Positions 60,164 through 64,000 of a stretch of 64,000 nt of DNA are shown here, in pieces. A program made the position numbers and the translations under genes. Location: the NCBI GenBank assembly GCA_048498155.1, contig JBEHYN010000006.1, positions 17,582 through 81,581 on the forward strand, read 5' to 3'. Every line of letters begins with the position of its first letter. Positions within the stretch are counted from its first letter, which is position 1. The notes below the pieces were generated by a model. It was not told the DNA's origin. It searched no databases and was given only the letters and a program-made list of their open reading frames with translations. This DNA comes from BOG-938 sp048498155 (GTDB lineage: Bacteria; Pseudomonadota; Alphaproteobacteria; Caulobacterales; Caulobacteraceae).

Positions 60164-61630
60164 ATGACCGACGACGCGCCGATCCCGGCCGCGCCAAATC
60201 CGGCGTCTCGCCTAGGCGAGAGCGCCCGCCTCTGGCTGTGGCCGGAGGGGCTGTCGGCCCGCCTGCTGGTGCTGACGGCCCTGTTCGTCATGGCGGCCGA
60301 ACTGCTGATCCTGGCTCCGTCTCTGGCAGGCTTTCTGCAAAGCCGCCTGGAGGAGCGCGTGCGCGCCGCCGAACTGGCGTCCCTGGCCGTGGAGGCCGCT
60401 CCCGATCAGATCGTCACCGACACCCTCTCCAGCCAACTGCTGAACGGGGCCGGCGTGGTGTCCGTGGCGGTGCAGAGCGACGGCATCCGCCGGCTGTTGC
60501 TGCAAGGGCCGGCCATGAAGCGCGCGCCCGAGCTGATCGACCTGCGGCGCCGCAATCCGGTCGGCTGGCTACTGGAGCCCTTCGCCGTCGTCTTTGGCGA
60601 CAACGCCCAGATGGTCAGGGTGGTGGCTAAGCCGCGCTTTCGCGACGGGGATTTTGTGGAAATCATCACCCCGCGCGCGCCCTTGCGCCGGGAGCTCGGC
60701 AATTATTTGCTCGGCCTATTGGGGGTCACCGCCTTTATCTCAGCTGTGGCGGGGGGACTGATCTATCTGTCGCTGAACGCCCTGCTGGTGAAGCCCATGC
60801 GACGGATCACCCTGGCCATGGAGCGCTTCGCCGCCGATCCCGCTGATCCGAAGGCTAAGATCGGGGTTTCTTCGCGCCGCGACGAGATCGGCCGCGCCGA
60901 AGTGGAACTGGACCGTATGCAGGCCGACCTGCGCGCCGCCCTGGCCTCTCGCGCCCGGCTGGCGGCGCTGGGCGAGGCGGTGGCCAAGATCAATCACGAT
61001 CTGCGCAACATGTTGACCAGCGCCCAGATCGCTTCTGAACGGCTGGCCATGAGCGGCGATCCGGGTGTGGCCAAGGCCATGCCCCGGCTCGAACGCGCCC
61101 TGAACCGCGCCGTGGCCCTGGCCTCGCATGTGCTGGACTACGGCAAGAGCGAGGAGCACGCGCCCCAGGCCGTCGCGGTCTCCGTGCTGGCGGCGGTGGA
61201 GGCTGCGGGCGAGGACGCCGGCCTGTCAGGCCAAGCCGAAGACGCGGTCCAACTGAGGGCGCTGATCGATCCGGCGATGATGGTCCTGGCCGACCCGGAA
61301 CATTTGCACCGGGTGCTGGTCAATCTGCTGCGCAACGCCCGCGAAGCGATCCAAAGCGCCCCGCCCCCTCACCCGCCCGGCCTGATCCAGGTCGCCGCCG
61401 ACCGGCGCGAAGGCCTGGTGGTGGTGCGTATCTCCGACAATGGCCCCGGCCTGCCCGCCCGGGCCCTGGAGCGGCTGTTTCAGCCCTTCTCAGGCTCCTC
61501 GCGACCTGGTGGGTCAGGCCTGGGCCTGGCCATCGCGCGCGAGCTGGCCAAGGCCAATGGCGGGGACCTGACCCTGGCCGTCAACGGCTCGGACGGCGCC
61601 GTGTTCGAACTCAGCGCGCCCGAAGCCTAG
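60164..61630 (+). CDS. Membrane sensor histidine kinase
   Basis: 488 aa. Helices lie at about residues 38-62 and 185-208, with a periplasmic domain between, then a HAMP domain (VKPMRRITLAMERFAADP). The HisKA-like motif is KINHDLRNMLTSAQI with His278, followed by a HATPase with LLRNAREAI (N box), RISDNGPGL and GGSGLGLAIARE. No response regulator is adjacent. The input signal is unknown. The H-D-L-R-N motif rather than H-E-L-R-T fits the HPK4-type kinases. Confidence 0.85.
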   Translation: MTDDAPIPAAPNPASRLGESARLWLWPEGLSARLLVLTALFVMAAELLILAPSLAGFLQSRLEERVRAAELASLAVEAAPDQIVTDTLSSQLLNGAGVVSVAVQSDGIRRLLLQGPAMKRAPELIDLRRRNPVGWLLEPFAVVFGDNAQMVRVVAKPRFRDGDFVEIITPRAPLRRELGNYLLGLLGVTAFISAVAGGLIYLSLNALLVKPMRRITLAMERFAADPADPKAKIGVSSRRDEIGRAEVELDRMQADLRAALASRARLAALGEAVAKINHDLRNMLTSAQIASERLAMSGDPGVAKAMPRLERALNRAVALASHVLDYGKSEEHAPQAVAVSVLAAVEAAGEDAGLSGQAEDAVQLRALIDPAMMVLADPEHLHRVLVNLLRNAREAIQSAPPPHPPGLIQVAADRREGLVVVRISDNGPGLPARALERLFQPFSGSSRPGGSGLGLAIARELAKANGGDLTLAVNGSDGAVFELSAPEA

Positions 61631-61635
61631 AGCCC

Positions 61636-61654
61636 TTCCCCCTCGAGGGGGGAA
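61636..61654. terminator. Likely bidirectional terminator between kinase and ggt
   Basis: TTCCCCCTC and GAGGGGGGAA form a palindromic stem at 61636-61654 (CCCCCTCGAGGGGG core) with one unpaired G. The two flanking genes converge here, so it could end both transcripts. Confidence 0.5.
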
Positions 61655-61674
61655 AGACGCACAACATCGAACGC

Positions 61675-63357
61675 TCAGTAACTCAGCACCACGCCCTCTC
61701 GCCGGGGATCGGCTGCACCGTGGAGCTGGCCGTCCCGGGCTGTGACCGCGTGAAAACCGGACTCCTCGCCGCCGCCGGGGCGCAGGGTCACGCCCAGGTC
61801 CGCCAGCCCCTGGGTCAAGGCGGGCGACATCTTGTCGACCTCGGCGCCGACTGAAGCGCCACGCGCGACGATATTGGGCAAGTTGATCGCCTGGTCCACC
61901 GGCAGGCCCCAGTCCAGCAGCGCCACCAGCACCTTCAGATTGAAGGCCAAGATGGAATTGCCGCCGGGCGAGCCCAGGGCGGCGTAGAAGCGGCCCGTCT
62001 TGTCCAGCACGATCACCGGCGACATGGACGAGCGGGGTCTTTTTAGCGGCGCTACCGCGTTCGCTGCCTCAGCCCCTGTTGGGTCCGTCGGGCTGAACGA
62101 GAAATCAGTCAGCTGATTGTTCAGCACGAAGCCGTGAGTCATGTGGCCCGAGCCGAACACGCTTTCCACGCTGGTGGTCATGGAGACGACGTTGCCCTCT
62201 TTATCCACCACCACGAAATGCGAGGTGCCGCCGGGTTCGCGACTGGCGTCCGGCCCGCGCGGCGCGGCGCCGGGAGGCGTTCCGGCCACGGGCGGCGGGC
62301 CCATGACGTCGCCGATCAAGGCCGCGCGCGAGGCGACATAGGCGGGGTCCAGCAGGCCGTCCAAGGGAATGGAGACAAAGTCCGGATCGCCGATATAGCG
62401 GTCGCGATCGGCGTACATCAGGCGGCTGGCCTGGATAAACTGCAGCCAGGCCTTAGCGTCGGTCGGCCCCCGCGCGGCGATATCAGTGTGCTCCAGCATT
62501 TCCAGGGCCTGCAACAGGCCCTCGCCGCTGGACGGCGGCGGCGGGACGCACACCAGGAACGCCCGGTGCGGCCTGCACAGGGCCTGGGTCTCCTTGGCGC
62601 GATAGGCCGCCAGATCAGCGGCGCTGAGAGTTCCGGGCAGGGCGTCGGCGTGGATGCGGGCGGCGATGTCCCCAGCGACCGCGCCGCCATACAGGGCGCC
62701 CGGACCCTCGGCCGCCAGCCGGCGCAGCATGTCGGCGTAGGCGGGATTTCTCAGCACATCGCCGGTCTGCACCCGTCCGCCCGAGGACTTGGTGAAATAG
62801 GCCGCGATGTCGGGCGCGTTGGATTCGGGGATGCGCGGGTTGTTGACGAAGCCCGACAGGCGCGGACTGACCACAAAGCCCTGATCGGCCAGGGCCTGCG
62901 CCGAGGCGAACAGGCGCTTCCACGGCAGCCGACCATGTTCCTTTTGCGCCAGGGCCAGCAGGGCGACGGCGCCCGGCGCCCCGGTGGAGCGGCCGCTCAG
63001 CACCGCCTTGGCGAAGCCCATGGGCCGGCCGCCCGGCTCCAGAAACATGTCCGCCGTCGCCCCGGCCGGGGCGGTTTCGCGGCCATTATAGGCGCTCACC
63101 TGATGGGACTTGGCGTCATAGAAGGTCATGAAGGCGCCGCCGCCCAGGCCCGAGCTCTGCGGCTCCACCAGGCCCAGCACCGCCTGGATCGCCACGGCGG
63201 CGTCCGCAGCGCTCCCGCCGGACTTCAGCACCTTGAGCCCCGCCGCCGCCGCCAGGGGATTGGCCGCCACCACCATGGCATGGCTCGCCGCGCGCACCGG
63301 GGAGGCCAGGGCCAGGACGGCGCAGAACGCCAGGGACAGGGGCAGGAACGGACGCAT
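61675..63357 (-). CDS. ggt: Gamma-glutamyltransferase
   Basis: 560 aa from ATG 63357 (a TTG at 63366 is possible). Signal peptide: LPLSLAFCAVLALASPVRA. Motifs: NPLAAAAGLKVLKSGGSAADA at the start, SGLGGGAFMTFYD, and the autocleavage site GGTSHFVVVDKEG whose Thr becomes the N-terminal nucleophile of the small subunit. LKRPRSSMSP and GSPGGNSI complete the pattern. It cleaves periplasmic glutathione and transfers the glutamyl group. Confidence 0.92.
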   Translation of the reverse strand: MRPFLPLSLAFCAVLALASPVRAASHAMVVAANPLAAAAGLKVLKSGGSAADAAVAIQAVLGLVEPQSSGLGGGAFMTFYDAKSHQVSAYNGRETAPAGATADMFLEPGGRPMGFAKAVLSGRSTGAPGAVALLALAQKEHGRLPWKRLFASAQALADQGFVVSPRLSGFVNNPRIPESNAPDIAAYFTKSSGGRVQTGDVLRNPAYADMLRRLAAEGPGALYGGAVAGDIAARIHADALPGTLSAADLAAYRAKETQALCRPHRAFLVCVPPPPSSGEGLLQALEMLEHTDIAARGPTDAKAWLQFIQASRLMYADRDRYIGDPDFVSIPLDGLLDPAYVASRAALIGDVMGPPPVAGTPPGAAPRGPDASREPGGTSHFVVVDKEGNVVSMTTSVESVFGSGHMTHGFVLNNQLTDFSFSPTDPTGAEAANAVAPLKRPRSSMSPVIVLDKTGRFYAALGSPGGNSILAFNLKVLVALLDWGLPVDQAINLPNIVARGASVGAEVDKMSPALTQGLADLGVTLRPGGGEESGFHAVTARDGQLHGAADPRREGVVLSY

Positions 63358-63514
63358 GGGCAACAATCAAAAAACAGCGGGGACCGCCATGAGACCCCGG
63401 CCAGGCCGTCAGGTCCAGCCGCAACCGCCCTTAGAGCGCATCAGATTGCCGTCTAAGCGGGTTGCGCGCCGACGAGCTTGCGGCTAGGTTCCGCGCCCTC
63501 GCCGTAAGGCATGC

Positions 63515-63591
63515 GCGCCCGTAGCTCAGCTGGATAGAGCATCAGACTACGAATCTGAGGGTCGGACGTTCGAATCGTTCCGGGCGCGCCA
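63515..63591 (+). tRNA. tRNA-Arg (anticodon ACG)
   Basis: The acceptor GCGCCCG pairs with CGGGCGC, the anticodon stem TCAGA/TCTGA encloses CTACGAA with anticodon ACG, and the T arm contains GTTCGAATC. CCA is encoded (63589-63591). Its 3' end abuts the integrase-like region, a typical insertion site. Confidence 0.96.
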
Positions 63592-63656
63592 ATTTCTCCG
63601 AAAAGCCAATAATTACAAACACCGAGCAGCCGGTGGGCGCGGAGCATTCGGGCAAC

Positions 63657-63677
63657 TGGTACACGGGGGTGGTACAC
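63657..63677. repeat. Direct repeat TGGTACAC before the integrase-like ORF
   Basis: TGGTACAC occurs at 63657-63664 and 63670-63677 with GGGGG between (13-bp period). It could be an arm-type site of the former integrase or a duplication; both are inference. Confidence 0.4.
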
Positions 63678-63729
63678 AACCCCCACAGTGACGGCCTCCC
63701 CACAGGCCCATCCTGTCCGGCGGGGGGCG

Positions 63730-63915
63730 ATGTATCTGGTCAGCTTCCGTCTGCCTGCCGATATGGCGGCGAGGATAAGTCTGGCCGAGCTGAAAAGATC
63801 GCTGCACACTCGTGAAATCGGGGAAGCCCGTCGGCGGCGCCTATGGACTGGGTCCGATCCTAGGATGCACGTCGCTGGCCTGGCGACGAAAGGGCCGAAT
63901 GGGACGTCTCGTTGA
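63730..63915 (+). pseudogene. Truncated integrase-like N-terminal fragment
   Basis: A 61-aa ORF begins MYLVSFRLPADMAARISLAE and continues LKRSLHTREIGEARRRRLW, like the N-terminal DUF6538/SAM-like part of alphaproteobacterial phage-type tyrosine integrases, which begin with such a (F/Y)RRxxPADL...SL.T...A..RR pattern. It then ends in a stop after unrelated residues and lacks the catalytic domain. With the adjacent tRNA-Arg this looks like a relic of an integrated element. The remaining 85 bp to the edge hold two inverted repeats but no further gene. Confidence 0.55.
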
Positions 63916-63928
63916 GGTAAACCTCAAC
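63911..63928. repeat. Perfect 18-bp palindrome over the integrase stop
   Basis: GTTGAGGT at 63911-63918 pairs with ACCTCAAC at 63921-63928 around AA. It overlaps the TGA of the integrase fragment. Confidence 0.5.
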
Positions 63929-63971
63929 GGAACAGCAACCCTCGTGGCCCAACGGCGTTGATCCGGCGTCC

Positions 63972-64000
63972 CGACCGGACCGGCGATGCCGGTCCGGTCG
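63972..64000. repeat. Strong 13-bp stem inverted repeat at the window edge
   Basis: CGACCGGACCGGC (63972-63984) is the exact complement of GCCGGTCCGGTCG (63988-64000) around GAT. Bases beyond the edge may lengthen the stem. A terminator or a repeat element are both possible. Confidence 0.5.

Overview
The window looks like chromosomal DNA from a Caulobacterales alphaproteobacterium (Caulobacter/Phenylobacterium type). It is GC-rich with strong codon bias. It carries a TipF-like flagellar regulator, PhaR/PhaA, a long two-half dCTP deaminase, a MetX-MetW pair, argD-argF-hslO, DUF3297, DUF1272 and DUF4908 proteins. This assignment rests on gene content and recognised protein families, not on a database search.

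Layout. 1-9 kb: the end of an RraB-like gene, tipF, a Tet-type MFS transporter, a SemiSWEET gene, then phoR-phoU-phoB with no pst transporter genes between them, followed by DUF1272, a PhyH-like dioxygenase and a receiver protein with a partner. 9-21 kb: AsmA, argD-argF-hslO, a secreted pair including a DUF6152 protein, metZ, a Tat-exported superoxide reductase, dcd, tRNA-Gly(CCC), an ABC substrate-binding protein and a TspO-like membrane protein.

21-45 kb is the unusual region. A unit of about 5.45 kb is repeated head to tail three times (27541-43909). Each unit has a Tat-exported DUF1552 protein and a large dihaem-type DUF1587/1595/1592/1588/1585 protein on the minus strand, and a secreted ankyrin-repeat protein on the plus strand. 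A fourth, left-most copy (23458-27534) has the DUF1592 and ankyrin genes, but two SUMF1-domain genes sit where DUF1552 would be. All four copies share a compact divergent promoter with invariant spacing (18 bp on the minus side, 16 bp on the plus side). A six-bladed-propeller gene follows the last ankyrin gene and ends in a terminator-like hairpin. I infer an exported redox or degradative system with four paralogous sets; its substrate is unknown.

45-64 kb returns to ordinary chromosomal genes: an MHYT hybrid histidine kinase, DUF3297, phaR divergent from phaA, DUF4908, a DUF985 cupin, gloB, a methyltransferase, a PII protein, metW-metX, sixA-DUF952-pyrD, a TVP38-like protein, a sensor kinase and ggt. 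The right edge holds tRNA-Arg(ACG) followed by a truncated integrase-like ORF and several strong inverted repeats, which suggests the edge of an integrated element. A repeat of about 125 bp occurs twice in opposite orientation (22.26 and 59.17 kb). No CRISPR array, rRNA or intact transposase was seen.
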